A program made the position numbers and the translations under genes. The notes beneath the pieces were generated by a model that saw only the letters and a list, made by a program, of their open reading frames with translations, searched no databases and had not been told where the DNA came from. Shown here piece by piece: positions 1 to 15,641 of a stretch of 64,000 nucleotides of DNA; within the stretch, counting starts at the first letter, position 1; each line of letters opens with the position of its first letter. The stretch covers positions 558,001 to 622,000 of the forward strand of contig NZ_CP077800.1 of assembly GCF_019112525.1 (NCBI RefSeq), written 5' to 3'. The DNA is from Modestobacter sp. L9-4 (GTDB lineage Bacteria > Actinomycetota > Actinomycetes > Mycobacteriales > Geodermatophilaceae).

Positions 1-882
1 CAGCCCGGTGCGCACCAGCACCGTGTCCGGCAGCGCCGTGCGCACGTCGTCGGTGGCCGGGTCCCACTGCGGGTTGCGCTGCAGCGCGATGCCGGCCTGG
101 GCGTCCACCGAGGTGATCATGTACGGCCCGGAGCTGATCGGGTGGTCGCCGTACGCCCCGCCGGTGTCGCTCTCCGCCGGCACCGGGCTGCTGGAGGGCA
201 GCGCCAGGACGAACGGGAAGTCCACGCTGGGGCTGGTCAGGGTGAACACGATCGTCCGGTCGTCCGGCGTCGTGACCGACCGGAGGCCCAGCCGGTCGGG
301 CGTCTCGTCCACGTAGGGGCCGGGGTAGGGGTCGGCGTCGTCGTCGAGCAGGTCGACCACGTAGGTGGGACCGCCGACGACGACCTCGGAGGCGAAGGAC
401 CGCTCGATGCCGTACTTGACGTCGCGGGAGGTGATCGACCGGCCGTTCTCGAACCGGACGCCCTCGCGGAGGGTGAAGGTCCAGGTGCGGCCGCCGTCGG
501 GGGTGGTGCCCAGGTCGGTGGCCAGGTCGGGCACCAGCTGACCGGTGTTGCCGGGGGTCGCGGGGTAGGTGACCAGGGTGCGGGTGTACAGCCGCATCAG
601 GTTCCAGACCCCAGGGGTGTAGGACCGCTGCGGGTCCAGGCTGTCGACCTGGCCGGCGACCAGCCGCAGCGTGCCGCCGGGGGTCTCCGACGGTGCGCGG
701 ACGCCGGTCACCCCGCTGTCGGGCTCACCGGCCTGGGTGGGCACCGCGGCAGCACCGGTGTTGGTGCCGTTGCACCCGGTGAGCACCGCCAGCGCGACCA
801 GCACGGCGAGCACGACGGCCGACCGCCTCGCCCCCGGAGCGGGGGCGGGGCCGGTCGGCCGGCGTGCGGTGCGGTACGTCAA
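1..882 (-). CDS. ABC transporter substrate-binding lipoprotein, family 5 (partial)
   Basis: This is the N-terminal part of an extracellular solute-binding protein of the peptide/nickel (DppA/OppA, SBP family 5) type; the gene runs off the left edge of the window. The N-terminus has an Arg-rich stretch, a hydrophobic segment and a lipobox ending LTGC, so it should be a lipoprotein anchored outside the membrane. Family features follow: GGTLRL, a DSLDPQRSYTPG stretch and a WTFTLREGVRFENG stretch. I chose a TTG start at 880-882 because a GGAG lies about 10 nt upstream and the signal peptide begins soon after; no ATG or GTG is in frame there. It follows tpiA by 36 nt on the same strand. The substrate cannot be told from this fragment. 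Confidence 0.85.
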   Translation of the reverse strand, partial: MTYRTARRPTGPAPAPGARRSAVVLAVLVALAVLTGCNGTNTGAAAVPTQAGEPDSGVTGVRAPSETPGGTLRLVAGQVDSLDPQRSYTPGVWNLMRLYTRTLVTYPATPGNTGQLVPDLATDLGTTPDGGRTWTFTLREGVRFENGRSITSRDVKYGIERSFASEVVVGGPTYVVDLLDDDADPYPGPYVDETPDRLGLRSVTTPDDRTIVFTLTSPSVDFPFVLALPSSSPVPAESDTGGAYGDHPISSGPYMITSVDAQAGIALQRNPQWDPATDDVRTALPDTVLVRTGL

Positions 883-918
883 CGTGGCTGAGCTCCACCC
901 GGTCGGTGCCGGCGGCGG

Positions 919-1746
919 TCAGCTGCCGTCGGCGGCGGTACGACAGATCTGCGCGAACTGGTCGGCGTCCAGGCTGGCCCCGCCGACGAGCGCACCGTCG
1001 ACGTCCGGGCCGGCGAGGATCCCGGCCGTGTTGTCGGCCTTGACCGAACCCCCGTAGAGGATACGGACGGCCGCGGCCAGCTCGGGGCCGTGACGCTCGG
1101 CGAGCCGCGCCCGCAACGCCCCACAGACCTCCTGCGCATCGTCGGGGGTGGCGACCTCACCGGTGCCGATCGCCCAGACCGGCTCGTAGGCGACCACGAT
1201 CTCCGACCCCGGGCCGGCGCCCTGCAGCTGCTCGGTGCTCAGCCCGGCCAGGGCGCGGTCGAGCTGGTCGGTGCAGTGCTGGACCTGCGCATCAGCCCGG
1301 CGCACCTCGAGCCCCTCCCCCACGCACAGCACGGGCACGAGCCCGTGCCGCAGCGCCGCCTGCAGCTTGGTGGCGACGACGGCGTCGTCCTCACCGTGCC
1401 GCGTGCGCCGCTCGGAGTGCCCGACCAGGACGTACCGGCAGGCCAGCGCGGCGAGCATCGCCCCGCTGACCTCGCCGGTGTAGGCGCCCTCGTCGGCGGC
1501 GGAGAGGTCCTGGGCCCCGTACCCGATCTCCAGCTTGTCGCCGGCCACCAGCGTCTGCACGCTGCGCAGCGCGGTGAACGGCGGGACGACGACGACCTCG
1601 GCCGCCTCGAGCTGCGGGTCGGTGAGCGAGAAGGCCAGCTTCTGCACCAGCCCGATCGCCTCGAGGTGGGTCAGGTTCATCTTCCAGTTGCCGGCGATCA
1701 GCGGACGCCGGCCCTCCCGGACCGGCGTCGCCTTCGTCCGCGCCAT
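919..1746 (-). CDS. tpiA: Triose-phosphate isomerase
   Basis: Cytoplasmic glycolytic enzyme interconverting dihydroxyacetone phosphate and glyceraldehyde 3-phosphate. The 275-residue product shows the standard TIM-barrel landmarks: AGNWKMN with the substrate Lys at about residue 22, GHSERR carrying the catalytic His, [10 protein letters not shown] carrying the catalytic Glu, and the phosphate-binding loop [10 protein letters not shown] near the C-terminus. The length is slightly above the usual 250-260 because of about 14 extra N-terminal residues. The ATG at 1746 lies 11 nt after the pgk stop, so gap-pgk-tpiA form one operon. A longer in-frame reading upstream overlaps pgk and is not needed. 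Confidence 0.97.
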   Translation of the reverse strand: MARTKATPVREGRRPLIAGNWKMNLTHLEAIGLVQKLAFSLTDPQLEAAEVVVVPPFTALRSVQTLVAGDKLEIGYGAQDLSAADEGAYTGEVSGAMLAALACRYVLVGHSERRTRHGEDDAVVATKLQAALRHGLVPVLCVGEGLEVRRADAQVQHCTDQLDRALAGLSTEQLQGAGPGSEIVVAYEPVWAIGTGEVATPDDAQEVCGALRARLAERHGPELAAAVRILYGGSVKADNTAGILAGPDVDGALVGGASLDADQFAQICRTAADGS

Positions 1747-1757
1747 CGTCGCCGGCC

Positions 1758-2950
1758 TCAGTCGGCCAGGACCGCGAGACCGGGGAGCTCCCGGCCCTCG
1801 AGGAACTCCAGCGACGCGCCGCCACCGGTGCTGATGTGGCCGTAGGCGGCCTCGTCGAGCCCCAGCGTGCGCACGGAGGCAGCCGAGTCGCCACCGCCGA
1901 CGACGGACAGACCGTCGACGGCGGCCACGGCCTGCGCCACGCCCCGCGTGCCGGCCTGGAAGGGGGCCAGCTCGAAGACGCCGACCGGGCCGTTCCAGAA
2001 CACGGTGCGGGCGCCGGCGAGCTGCTGGGTGAACAGCTCGATGGTCGCCGGACCGATGTCCAGGCACTCCTCGTCGGCCGGGATGCCGTCGAAGGGCACG
2101 ACCCGCGTGGTGGCCTCGGCGCTGAACTCGGTGGAGCTGATCAGGTCGACGGGCAGCACGAGCCGGTCACCGGCCTCGGCCAGCAGCCGGCGGCACGTGT
2201 CGACCTGGTCGGCCTCCAGCAGCGACTTCCCGACCTCCAGGCCCTGGGCGGCCAGGAAGGTGTAGGTCATCCCGCCACCGATCAGCAGCTTGTCGACCCG
2301 GGGCAGCAGCGCCTCGATGACGCCGAGCTTGTCGCTGACCTTCGAGCCGCCGAGCACGACCACGTAGGGGCGCTCGGGGCTCTCGGTGAGCTTCGTCAGC
2401 ACGTCCAGCTCGCGGGCGACCAGCCGACCGGCCGCGTGCGGGAGGCGCAGCGCGACGTCGTACACCGAGGCGTGCTTGCGGTGCACGGCGCCGAACGCGT
2501 CGTCGACGTAGAGGTCGGCCAGCGCGGCCAGGCGGTCGGCCAGCTCACCGCGGACCGCGTCGTCCTTGGACGTCTCGGCCGCCTCGAAGCGGACGTTCTC
2601 CAGCATCAGCACGTCGCCGTCGGCGAGCCCGGCCACCTTCGCGGTGGCGTCGGTGCCGGCGACGTCGCCGGCCAGGGTCACCGGGGCACCCAGCATCTCG
2701 CCCAGCCGCGCGGCGACCGGGGCGAGGGAGAACTGCGGGTCCGGGGCGCCCTTCGGGCGGCCCAGGTGCGCGGCCACGACGACGCGGGCACCGGCGGCCT
2801 GCAGCGCCTGCAGCGTGGGCAGGCTGGCGCGGATCCGGCCGTCGTCGGTGATCGCGCCGGTCTTCTTGTCCAGCGGGACGTTCAGGTCGGCGCGCAGCAG
2901 CACGCGCCGACCCGAGACCCCGTCGGCGATGAGCTCGTCGACGGACCGCA

Positions 2951-2951
<1 letters not shown>
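1758..2951 (-). CDS. pgk: Phosphoglycerate kinase
   Basis: Cytoplasmic kinase making ATP and 3-phosphoglycerate from 1,3-bisphosphoglycerate. The 397-residue product is full length. Visible motifs are RADLNVP near residue 20, an AHLGRPKG stretch, LGGSKVSDK in mid-protein, GPVGVFE, and the C-terminal GGGDSAAS nucleotide-binding loop. Its ATG overlaps the gap stop codon by one base (TGATG), so it should be translationally coupled to gap. It is the second gene of the gap-pgk-tpiA operon. Confidence 0.97.
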
Positions 2952-5264
<2,313 letters not shown>

Positions 5265-5337
5265 GAGCGGTGTTCCTCTCCCCCTGTGTGCCGGCAGGTG
5301 CACCGGTCGTCCCGGTGCGCAGCCACTCCCCCGGCGG

Positions 5338-6366
5338 TCACCGGGCACCGACCACGGAGGCCAGTGCGGCGGCGAGCCGAGGAGGATCGTGCCGTGCTGC
5401 GTCGTCGGGCGCAGCGACCGGAGCCAGGACCAGCTCCGCTCCGCACCCCTGCACAGCAGACAGCAGACCACGCCGGTCAACAACCGCAGCAGCATCCGCG
5501 ATGACAGTGTGCAACGACACGCCTTCCAGGTGTGCGAGCAGGACCCCCAGGTGCTCCTCCGGGGAGAACCCGTCGGTCTCCCCGGGCTGGGGTTCGAGGT
5601 TGAGCACGACGACCACCCGGGCTGGTGTCGCGGCCAGCGCCGCACGCAGCCGGGGCACCAGCAGGTGCGGCAGCACGGAGGTGTACCAGGAGCCCGGGCC
5701 GAGGGTGACGACGTCGGCCCCGGCGATGGCGGACAGCACGTCGGGGTGCACCGGTGGGTCGGCCGGGGAGACGCGGATGTCGCGCACCCGGCCGGGCGTG
5801 GAGGCGATCGCGACCTGGCCGCGGATCCGCCGGGTCTCCCGCGGGTCGTCGGGGTCGACGCTGGCCACGGTCGCCACCAGGTCCAGCGGGACGTCGGCCA
5901 TCGGCAGCACCCGGCCCACGGAGCCCAGCAGCTCCTCCAGCGCGCGCAGGGCCCGCACGGTGTCGCCGTGGTGGAGCTCGGTCCAGCCGGTGAGCATCAG
6001 GTTGCCGACGGGGTGCCCGGCCAGCGCGCCCTCGCCGCCGATCCGGTGCTGCAGCAGCGCAGCCATCTCCTGGGTCCGCGGCTCGTCGCCGGCCAGCGCG
6101 GCCAGCGCCATCCGCAGGTCGCCGGGGGGCAGGACGGGCAGCTCGCGCCGGATCCGCCCCGAGCTGCCGCCGTCGTCGGCGACGGTCACGACCGCCGTCA
6201 GGTTGCCGGTGAGCAGCCGCCAGGCGGCCAGCGCGGCGGCGAGCCCGTGCCCGCCGCCCAGCGCCACGACCCGCGGTCCGTCGCCGGGACCGGGCGCGCG
6301 GGCGGGCCGGGTGGCCGGCACCGGGGGCGGCGTGGTGATCCGCACCGGCCCAGCGGCGTCGCTCAC
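5338..6366 (-). CDS. yvcK: YvcK/CofD-like uridine diphosphate-N-acetylglucosamine-binding protein
   Basis: Member of the YvcK (CuvA in mycobacteria) family, which is linked to cell-wall synthesis and carbon metabolism and whose members bind UDP-GlcNAc. The 342-residue product has the family's N-terminal loop [16 protein letters not shown], then [15 protein letters not shown] and [10 protein letters not shown]. CofD itself is a 2-phospho-L-lactate transferase, but the neighbours argue for YvcK. The GTG start overlaps the rapZ stop by 4 nt (GTGA), so the two are translationally coupled. Confidence 0.93.
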   Translation of the reverse strand: MSDAAGPVRITTPPPVPATRPARAPGPGDGPRVVALGGGHGLAAALAAWRLLTGNLTAVVTVADDGGSSGRIRRELPVLPPGDLRMALAALAGDEPRTQEMAALLQHRIGGEGALAGHPVGNLMLTGWTELHHGDTVRALRALEELLGSVGRVLPMADVPLDLVATVASVDPDDPRETRRIRGQVAIASTPGRVRDIRVSPADPPVHPDVLSAIAGADVVTLGPGSWYTSVLPHLLVPRLRAALAATPARVVVVLNLEPQPGETDGFSPEEHLGVLLAHLEGVSLHTVIADAAAVVDRRGLLSAVQGCGAELVLAPVAAPDDAARHDPPRLAAALASVVGAR

Positions 6367-7301
6367 TCGCGCCCCAGGTCGCGGTGCCGGGCCGTGGCGG
6401 CCACGCCCTCGGTGGAGAGCCGGCGGGCGAACTCCTCGGCGATCGCCACGCTGCGGTGCTTCCCGCCGGTGCAGCCCACGGCCAGGGTGAGATAGCGCTT
6501 GCCCTCCCGCCGGTAGCCGGGCAGCAGCAGGGCGAGCACCTTCATGTACTCGTCGAGGAACTCCCCGGCGTGGTCCTGGCCCAGCACGTAGTCGCGCACC
6601 TCCGCGTCCCGGCCGGTCATCGGGCGCAGCTCGGGGATCCAGTGCGGGTTGGGCAGGAAGCGGGCGTCGACGACCAGGTCGGCGTCCAGCGGCAGGCCGT
6701 ACTTGAAGCCGAAGCTCAGCACCGTCGCCGTCACCTCGGGGGCGGCGCCGTGGGCGACGAACGAGGACTCCAGCGTGGCCCGCAGCTGGTGGACGTTGAG
6801 GTCGCTGGTGTCGACCCACAGGTCCGCCTCGCCGGCGATGCCGGTGAGCAGCTCCCGCTCGGCGTCGATGCCGTCGACCAGCCGGCCGCTGCCCTGCAGC
6901 GGGTGCTCGCGCCGGTTGGACTCGTAGCGCCGGATGAGCACCTCGTTGCGGGCGTGCACGTAGACCACCCGCGGACGGTGCCCGGCCTCGGCGAGCTGGC
7001 GGATCGACTCCTGCAGGTCGCTGGAGAACGCCCGGCTGCGGACGTCGACGACGGCGGCGAACCGGCGCACGTCACCGCGGGCGCCCAGCTCCACCATCGG
7101 CTGCAGCAGCGCCGGCGGGAGGTTGTCGACGACGAAGAAGCCGAGGTCCTCGAGCACCCGGCCGGCGGTGTTCTTGCCCGCACCGGACAGGCCGGTGACC
7201 ACGACGACGTCCAGCGGCGCCGGCTCGGCGACCGCCGCGTCGTCCGGCGGCGGGACGTCCTCGGGCACCCCGGCCGGACCGGGCTCCGGCGCGGCGGTCA
7301 C
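6363..7301 (-). CDS. rapZ: RapZ-family nucleotide-binding protein
   Basis: P-loop protein of the RapZ/YvcJ family, 312 residues. RapZ of E. coli is an RNA adaptor sensing glucosamine-6-phosphate; the role in actinobacteria is not settled. After about 30 acidic residues it shows [31 protein letters not shown], written here in two parts by function: the P-loop GLSGAGKNT and the conserved FFVVDNLPP. The C-terminal domain has [19 protein letters not shown] and [14 protein letters not shown]. The P-loop has Asn where Ser/Thr is usual. The GTG start overlaps the uvrC stop by 4 nt. Confidence 0.94.
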   Translation of the reverse strand: MTAAPEPGPAGVPEDVPPPDDAAVAEPAPLDVVVVTGLSGAGKNTAGRVLEDLGFFVVDNLPPALLQPMVELGARGDVRRFAAVVDVRSRAFSSDLQESIRQLAEAGHRPRVVYVHARNEVLIRRYESNRREHPLQGSGRLVDGIDAERELLTGIAGEADLWVDTSDLNVHQLRATLESSFVAHGAAPEVTATVLSFGFKYGLPLDADLVVDARFLPNPHWIPELRPMTGRDAEVRDYVLGQDHAGEFLDEYMKVLALLLPGYRREGKRYLTLAVGCTGGKHRSVAIAEEFARRLSTEGVAATARHRDLGRE

Positions 7302-9397
7302 GAGCTGCTCCCCGCCACCGGGTGGACCCGGCCGATCTCGGCGGTGTCGCCGGCGGCCGCACCGTGCACCGGCGGCGCCGCGGCGGCGTGCACCGGCAGT
7401 GCGGCGGCGCCGACCGGCGCCTCCTCCAGCTCGACGGCGTCCTCGGCCACCACGTCGGGGGCGCGGTCGGCCGCCGAACCCGGCTCGACGGGCTCGGCCA
7501 CGGCCGCGAGCACCGCCTCGGCCGTGCGCCGGCCGATGCCGGGCACCGCCGTCAGCTCCTCGACGGTCGCGGCACGCAGCCGCTTGAGCGATCCGAACTG
7601 CTTCATCAGGGCCTTCCGACGGGTCTCGCCGAGCCCCGGGACGTCGTCCAGGAGCGAGACCAACATGGTGCTGGATCGCTTCTGCCGGTGGTAGGTGATC
7701 GCGAACCGGTGCGCCTCGTCGCGGACGCGCTGCAGCAGGTAGAGCGCCTCGGAGGTGCGCGGCAGGATGACCGGGTCGGGGTCGTCGGGCAGCCACACCT
7801 CCTCCATGCGCTTGGCCAGCCCGCAGACGGCGATGTCGACGACGCCCAGCTCGGCCAGCGACCGGCTGGCCGCAGCGACCTGCGGCTGGCCGCCGTCGAC
7901 GACGAGCAGGTTGGGCGGGTAGGCGAACCGGCGCGGCCGGCCCTCCTCGGCGGCGACGCCCTGCTCGTCGCGCCGGTCGGCCTCGTCCTTGAGGTGCCGG
8001 GCGAACCGGCGGCGGACGACCTCGGCCATCGCCGCGGTGTCGTCGGTGCCGGCCGCCACGGCGAACCGGCGGTAGTCGGACTTCTTGGCCATGCCGTCCT
8101 CGAACACGACCATGCTGGCCACCACGTTGGTGCCCTGGACGTGCGAGATGTCGATGCACTCGATCCGCAGCGGGGCGTCGGGCAGGTCGAGCGCCTCCTG
8201 GATCTCCGACAGCGCCAGCGAGCGCGCGGTGAGGTCGCTGGCCCGCTTCACCCGGTGCCGGGCGAAGGACTCCTTGGCGTTGCGCTCGACGGTCTCCATC
8301 AGGCTGCGCTTGTCGCCGCGCTGGGGCACCCGCAGCGACACCTGGGAACCGCGCAGCTCGCTGAGCAGCTCGGTGTAGACGTCGGCGTCGTCGGGGAGCT
8401 CGGGGACCAGCACCTCACGGGGCACGGCCTCGCCGACCTCGCCGGTGCCGGTCTGCTCGTCGACCCCGCCGTAGACCTGCAGCAGGAACTGCTCGACGAG
8501 CTGGCCGGTGGTGACGTCCTCGACCTTGTCGATGATCCAGCCGCGCTGGCCGCGGACCCGGCCGCCGCGGACGTGGAAGACCTGGACGGCGGCCTCCAGC
8601 TCGTCCTGGGCGAAGGCGACCACGTCGGCGTCGGTGCCGTCACCGAGGACGACGGCCTGCTTCTCCATCGCCCGGCGCAGCGCACCCAGGTCGTCGCGCA
8701 GCCGGGCGGCCTTCTCGTACTCCATCGCCTCGGCGGCCTCGGCCATCTGACGCTCAAGCCTGCGCGTCATCTGCTCGGTGCGGCCGCCCATGAAGTCGCA
8801 GAAGTCGTCGACGATCTCGCGGTGCTCCTCGGCGCTGACCCGGCCGACGCAGGGGGCCGCGCACTTGCCGATGTAGCCCAGCAGGCACGGCCGGCCGATC
8901 TGGGCGGCCCGCTTGAACACGCCGTTGGAGCAGGTGCGGGCGGGGAAGACCCGGGTCAGGGTGTCGAGGGTCTCCCGGATCGCCCAGGCGTGGGCGTAGG
9001 GGCCGAAGTAGCGGACGCCCTTGCGCTTGGGCCCGCGCATCACCTGCAGCCGCGGGAACTCCTCGTTCAGCGTCACGGCGAGGCTGGGGTAGCTCTTGTC
9101 GTCGCGGTACCGGACGTTGAACCGCGGGTCGAACTCCTTGATCCAGTTGTACTCGAGCTGGAGCGCCTCGACCTCGGTGCCGACGACGGTCCACTCGACG
9201 CTGGCCGCGGTGGTGACCATCTGCCGGGTGCGCGGGTGCAGGCCGTACACGTCGGCGAAGTAGCTGTTGAGCCGCTGCCGGAGGCTCTTGGCCTTGCCGA
9301 CGTAGATGACCCGGCCGGCCGGGTCGCGGAACTTGTAGACCCCCGGGCTCTCGGGGATGCTGCCGACCGCTGGGCGGTACGAGGACGGATCGGCCAT
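7298..9397 (-). CDS. uvrC: Excinuclease ABC subunit C
   Basis: Dual-incision nuclease of nucleotide excision repair, acting with UvrA and UvrB. The 699-residue product begins with a GIY-YIG domain (GVYKFRD and [12 protein letters not shown], residues about 15-55). A UvrB-binding UVR motif follows ([13 protein letters not shown], about residue 230), then the RNase H-like endonuclease domain ([29 protein letters not shown]). Helix-hairpin-helix motifs close the core ([19 protein letters not shown]). About 60 Ala/Val-rich residues follow the HhH and seem lineage-specific. It starts the operon that continues to rapZ, yvcK and whiA. Confidence 0.97.
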   Translation of the reverse strand: MADPSSYRPAVGSIPESPGVYKFRDPAGRVIYVGKAKSLRQRLNSYFADVYGLHPRTRQMVTTAASVEWTVVGTEVEALQLEYNWIKEFDPRFNVRYRDDKSYPSLAVTLNEEFPRLQVMRGPKRKGVRYFGPYAHAWAIRETLDTLTRVFPARTCSNGVFKRAAQIGRPCLLGYIGKCAAPCVGRVSAEEHREIVDDFCDFMGGRTEQMTRRLERQMAEAAEAMEYEKAARLRDDLGALRRAMEKQAVVLGDGTDADVVAFAQDELEAAVQVFHVRGGRVRGQRGWIIDKVEDVTTGQLVEQFLLQVYGGVDEQTGTGEVGEAVPREVLVPELPDDADVYTELLSELRGSQVSLRVPQRGDKRSLMETVERNAKESFARHRVKRASDLTARSLALSEIQEALDLPDAPLRIECIDISHVQGTNVVASMVVFEDGMAKKSDYRRFAVAAGTDDTAAMAEVVRRRFARHLKDEADRRDEQGVAAEEGRPRRFAYPPNLLVVDGGQPQVAAASRSLAELGVVDIAVCGLAKRMEEVWLPDDPDPVILPRTSEALYLLQRVRDEAHRFAITYHRQKRSSTMLVSLLDDVPGLGETRRKALMKQFGSLKRLRAATVEELTAVPGIGRRTAEAVLAAVAEPVEPGSAADRAPDVVAEDAVELEEAPVGAAALPVHAAAAPPVHGAAAGDTAEIGRVHPVAGSSS

Positions 9398-9553
9398 GGG
9401 TCCAGATTAGGTCGGTCCACCGACAGTCCGGCGGGCCGGCCGCCACCTGCCCGCCGCTCCCCCGCCGGGCGGGCCGCTGACCTGCACGACTCCGGCGGGC
9501 GCCGCCCGGGCACGGGTGTCGACGACGACCGGGACCCTGCCCCGAGGACGGAC

Positions 9554-9599
9554 GACGGCCCGTCGGCCGCACCCTCACGGGCGCGGCCGACGGGCCGTC
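9554..9599 (-). terminator. Strong hairpin terminator after uvrA
   Basis: Perfect 17-bp stem (arms 9554-9570 and 9583-9599) with a 12-base loop, beginning 18 bases past the uvrA stop on the minus strand. It has no U-tract, which is typical of actinobacterial intrinsic terminators. It separates uvrA from the uvrC operon, which starts about 150 bp further on. Confidence 0.8.
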
Positions 9600-9617
9600 A
9601 GGACGGGGTCGGACCGG

Positions 9618-12545
<2,928 letters not shown>

Positions 12546-13032
12546 GTGATCCCTGTCGGTCGCAGTGGTCCGGTGCGGCCCGCCCGCTCGGGGCGGTGGC
12601 CGGTGGTGCGTGGTGGCGGTGCGCGGGTGGTCCGTCACCCAGGGGAACGGGCCCCTGGGAGCCGGCCTTCCCGGCGGTCGGTGTCGGCTGGGTCTCCCCC
12701 GCCGGCCCGGTCGGCCGGACCGCTCGGCCGGACCCCGCTCGCACGTCGGGTACGGGAGCGGGCCGCCGCCGGGGCAGCAGCCGTGCCGGCTCTCCGCCCA
12801 GCCAGGGTAGACGCGTCCGGGGACCGGGCGACCCGGCCGGGAGGACCCGGCGGCGGGCCGGGCACGACCCCGGGCCGGCGGGCGCCACCGGCGGGTGCAG
12901 ACCACCCGCGGGCGCCGGCACGGGTCACCGGAGGACGGCGCCGGGCAGGGCCGGCGGCTGCACCCGCACCTGCCCCGGAGTCCATGATGGGCAACCTAGC
13001 CGGGACCGCCGACAGTTCTCGATCGGAGCAGG
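12546..13032. other. Long intergenic region between divergent uvrA and MBL-fold gene
   Basis: About 490 very GC-rich bases between two divergent genes, so both promoters must lie here. Several open frames cross it, but their translations are low-complexity Pro/Gly/Arg/Ala and I do not believe them. An 8-bp hairpin (CCCAGGGG at 12638-12645, CCCCTGGG at 12652-12659) lies in the uvrA leader. I looked for a palindromic SOS box and saw none. Confidence 0.5.
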
Positions 13033-13698
13033 ATGAGCCAGCAGTACACCGGGGACGTCGAGGTCGGTGGCCCGCCGCAGCGGCGTGAGCTGCCCGGGCT
13101 GACCGTGACCAAGCTGGCCGTCAGCGAGATGGCGAACGACGTCTACCTGCTGACCAGCACGGCCACCGGGGAGTCGCTGCTCGTCGACGCCGCGGCCGAC
13201 CCGGCGGCGCTCCTGGCGCTCATCGGGGACGCCGACGTGCGCACCGTGGTCACCACCCACGGGCACTGGGACCACCACCGGGCCCTCGCCGACGTCGTCC
13301 GGGCGACCGGCGCGCAGACCGTCGCCCACCCCGCGGACGCCGGCGACCTGCCGGTGCCGGTGACGCGGCCGGTCGAGCACGGCGACACCGTCGAGGTCGG
13401 TGACCAGGTGCTCGAGGTGGTGCACCTGCGCGGGCACACCCCGGGCAGCATCGCCCTGGTCTGGCGGGGCGCCGACGGCGCGGACACGCTCGTGTTCACC
13501 GGCGACAGCCTCTTCCCGGGCGGGGTGGGCAACACCCAGGGCGACAGCGCGCGGTTCACCAGCCTGATCGACGACGTGGAGCAGCGGCTGTTCGACGTCC
13601 TGCCCGACGACACGTGGGTGCACCCGGGGCACGGGGCGGACACCACGCTCGGCGCCGAGCGGCCGCACCTGGCGGAGTGGCGCGCCCGCGGGTGGTGA
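13033..13698 (+). CDS. MBL-fold metallo-hydrolase (glyoxalase II-like)
   Basis: Metallo-beta-lactamase-fold hydrolase of 221 residues, probably cytoplasmic. The metal-binding motif is THGHWDHH at about residue 75, followed by further ligands in RGHTPGS, FTGDSLFPGG and WVHPGHG. The last of these (HPGHGADTTLG) is typical of the glyoxalase II/GloB branch. The substrate is unknown. A gene of this kind next to uvrA is a conserved actinobacterial neighbourhood (Rv1637c beside uvrA in M. tuberculosis, from memory). It has GGAGCAGG just before the ATG. Its 3' end is 3 nt from the convergent GH15 gene. Confidence 0.85.
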   Translation: MSQQYTGDVEVGGPPQRRELPGLTVTKLAVSEMANDVYLLTSTATGESLLVDAAADPAALLALIGDADVRTVVTTHGHWDHHRALADVVRATGAQTVAHPADAGDLPVPVTRPVEHGDTVEVGDQVLEVVHLRGHTPGSIALVWRGADGADTLVFTGDSLFPGGVGNTQGDSARFTSLIDDVEQRLFDVLPDDTWVHPGHGADTTLGAERPHLAEWRARGW

Positions 13699-13701
13699 GG
13701 G

Positions 13702-15486
13702 TCAGCCGGGCAGCTCGTCGCTGCGCCGCGTCCGTCCGGCGTGCAGCTGGGCCGCGCTGACCACCAGTCCGAAGTGGCTGAAGGCCTGCGGGGTGTTGCC
13801 CAGCTGCCGCCCGGTCCCGGGGTCCCACTCCTCCGACAGCAGGCCGACGTCGTTGCGGCAGTCCAGCAGCCGCTCGAACAGCGCCGCGGCCTCCGCCCGC
13901 CGTCCGGCGCCGTGCAGGGCGTCGACCAGCCAGAACGAGCAGGCCAGGAAGACGCCCTCGTCACCCGGCAGCCCGTCGCCGGCCGCGGTGGTGCGGTAGC
14001 GCAGCACCAGGCCGTCGCGGGTGAGCTCGCGCTGGACGGCGTCGACGGTGGCCACGACGCGCGGGTCGTCGCCGGGCAGGAAGCCCACGCGCGGGACGAG
14101 CAGCAGGGCGGCGTCCAGCTCGGTGGAGCCGTAGGACTGGACGAAGTGGCCGTCGACGACCCCCTGGTCGAGCACCTCGGCCCTGATCGTGTCCCGCAGC
14201 TGCGCCCAGCGGTCGGCCGGCCCGGGCAGGCCGTGGTCGCGCACGCCGCGGACCATCCGGTCGGCGGCCACCCAGCACATGACCTTGCTGTGCACGAAGT
14301 GGCGCCGGTCGCCGCGCATCTCCCACAGGCCGTCGTCCGGCTCCTGCCAGTGGTCCTCCAGGTGCTCCATCAGCGCGGTCTGCAGCTCCCACGCGGCGTC
14401 GGTCGTGCCCAGGCCGGCCTCCCGCGCCAGGTGCAGCCCGTCGAGCACCTCACCCCAGACGTCGAGCTGGAGCTGACCGGCGGCCGCGTTGCCGGTGCGC
14501 ACCGGTCGGGAGCCCTCGTACCCGCGCAGCCACGGCAGCTCGAGCTCCGGCAGCCGGCGGGTGCCGTCCACGGCGTACATGATCTGCAGGTCCGCGGGGT
14601 CCCCCGCCACCGCGCGCAGCAGCCAGTCCCGCCACTGCCGGGCCTCCTCGGTGTGGCCGGCGACCAGCAGCGCCTGCAGCGTGTACGTCGAGTCGCGCAG
14701 CCAGCTGAACCGGTAGTCCCAGTTCCGCGGACCGCCCGGCTGCTCGGGCAGTGACGTCGTCGCGGCGGCCACGATGCCACCGGTCGGGGCGTAGGTCAGC
14801 GCCTTGAGCGTGACCAGCGACCGGGTGACCGCCGCGGCGTGGCGCCCGCCCACGCGTTCACCGGCCCCCACCCAGCGCTCCCAGAAGGCGACCGTCCGGG
14901 CCAGCTCCTCCTCGGCGTCCACGGGTGCGGGGGCCGGGCGGTGACCCGGGGCCCAGGTGAGCACGAAGGGGACCCGGTCACCGGCGCGCACGGTGAACTC
15001 CGAGACCGTCGACCGGTCCTGTTCCTCGACCGGGGCGGGGGTGTCCAGCCACAGCGCGTCGGGACCGGCCAGGGCCTGCACCCGGCCGTCGTGACGGCGG
15101 ACCCACGGCACGACCCGGCCGTAGTCGAAGCGGATCCGCAGCTCCCCGCGCATCGGCACCGCACCGGACAGCCCCTCCACGATCCGGACGACGGTGGGGT
15201 CACCGCTGCGGGGCGGCATGAGGTCGACGACCCGCACGCGGCCCTCCGGGGTGTCCCACTCGGTCTCCAGCACCAGGGTGTCGCCGCGGTGGCGCCGGGC
15301 GCTGCACACCCCACCCGCGGCGGGTGCGAGCAGCCACCGCCCGGCGTCGGGGGTGTCCAGCAGTGCCGCGAAGCACGCCGGGGAGTCGAAGCGCGGGAGG
15401 CAGAGCCAGTCGATCGACCCCTCGGTGGTCACCAGGGCGGCGGTGTGCAGGTCACCCAGCAGGGCGTGGTCCTCGATCCGGGGCAT
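13702..15486 (-). CDS. Glycoside hydrolase family 15 protein (glucoamylase/trehalase-like)
   Basis: A 594-residue GH15 enzyme. It has the N-terminal beta-sandwich region (SIDWLCLPRFDSPACFAALLD, about residues 22-42, given as landmark) and the (alpha/alpha)6 catalytic domain starting near NWDYRFSWLRDS. Further family stretches are RGYEGSRPVRTGNAA and a C-terminal LGNTPQAFSHFGLV. In actinobacteria this subfamily includes trehalases as well as glucoamylase-like enzymes, so the substrate is an alpha-glucoside, either trehalose or maltodextrin. No signal peptide is visible, so it acts in the cytoplasm. I chose the ATG at 15486, because the upstream extension is Arg/Pro-rich and off-family. Confidence 0.88.
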   Translation of the reverse strand: MPRIEDHALLGDLHTAALVTTEGSIDWLCLPRFDSPACFAALLDTPDAGRWLLAPAAGGVCSARRHRGDTLVLETEWDTPEGRVRVVDLMPPRSGDPTVVRIVEGLSGAVPMRGELRIRFDYGRVVPWVRRHDGRVQALAGPDALWLDTPAPVEEQDRSTVSEFTVRAGDRVPFVLTWAPGHRPAPAPVDAEEELARTVAFWERWVGAGERVGGRHAAAVTRSLVTLKALTYAPTGGIVAAATTSLPEQPGGPRNWDYRFSWLRDSTYTLQALLVAGHTEEARQWRDWLLRAVAGDPADLQIMYAVDGTRRLPELELPWLRGYEGSRPVRTGNAAAGQLQLDVWGEVLDGLHLAREAGLGTTDAAWELQTALMEHLEDHWQEPDDGLWEMRGDRRHFVHSKVMCWVAADRMVRGVRDHGLPGPADRWAQLRDTIRAEVLDQGVVDGHFVQSYGSTELDAALLLVPRVGFLPGDDPRVVATVDAVQRELTRDGLVLRYRTTAAGDGLPGDEGVFLACSFWLVDALHGAGRRAEAAALFERLLDCRNDVGLLSEEWDPGTGRQLGNTPQAFSHFGLVVSAAQLHAGRTRRSDELPG

Positions 15487-15641
15487 GCACCTCTCGTCGG
15501 CGCCCGGCACCCGACGGAAACGCCGGGCCGGCTGGAGGTCTCCTGCGGGTCCCCTGGGAGCGGGCGTGCCGGTCCCGGCCCCGGGTAGCGCGGCGGGCAG
15601 GCGCAGCTGCGCCCACCGCTCGCGAGGACGAGGAGACCGTT

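Noticed and set aside
12546-13032. Protein genes and SOS box in the uvrA/MBL intergenic region
   Set aside because: The open frames are low-complexity Pro/Gly/Arg readings with no ribosome site, and I found no palindromic LexA-type sequence upstream of uvrA or uvrB.
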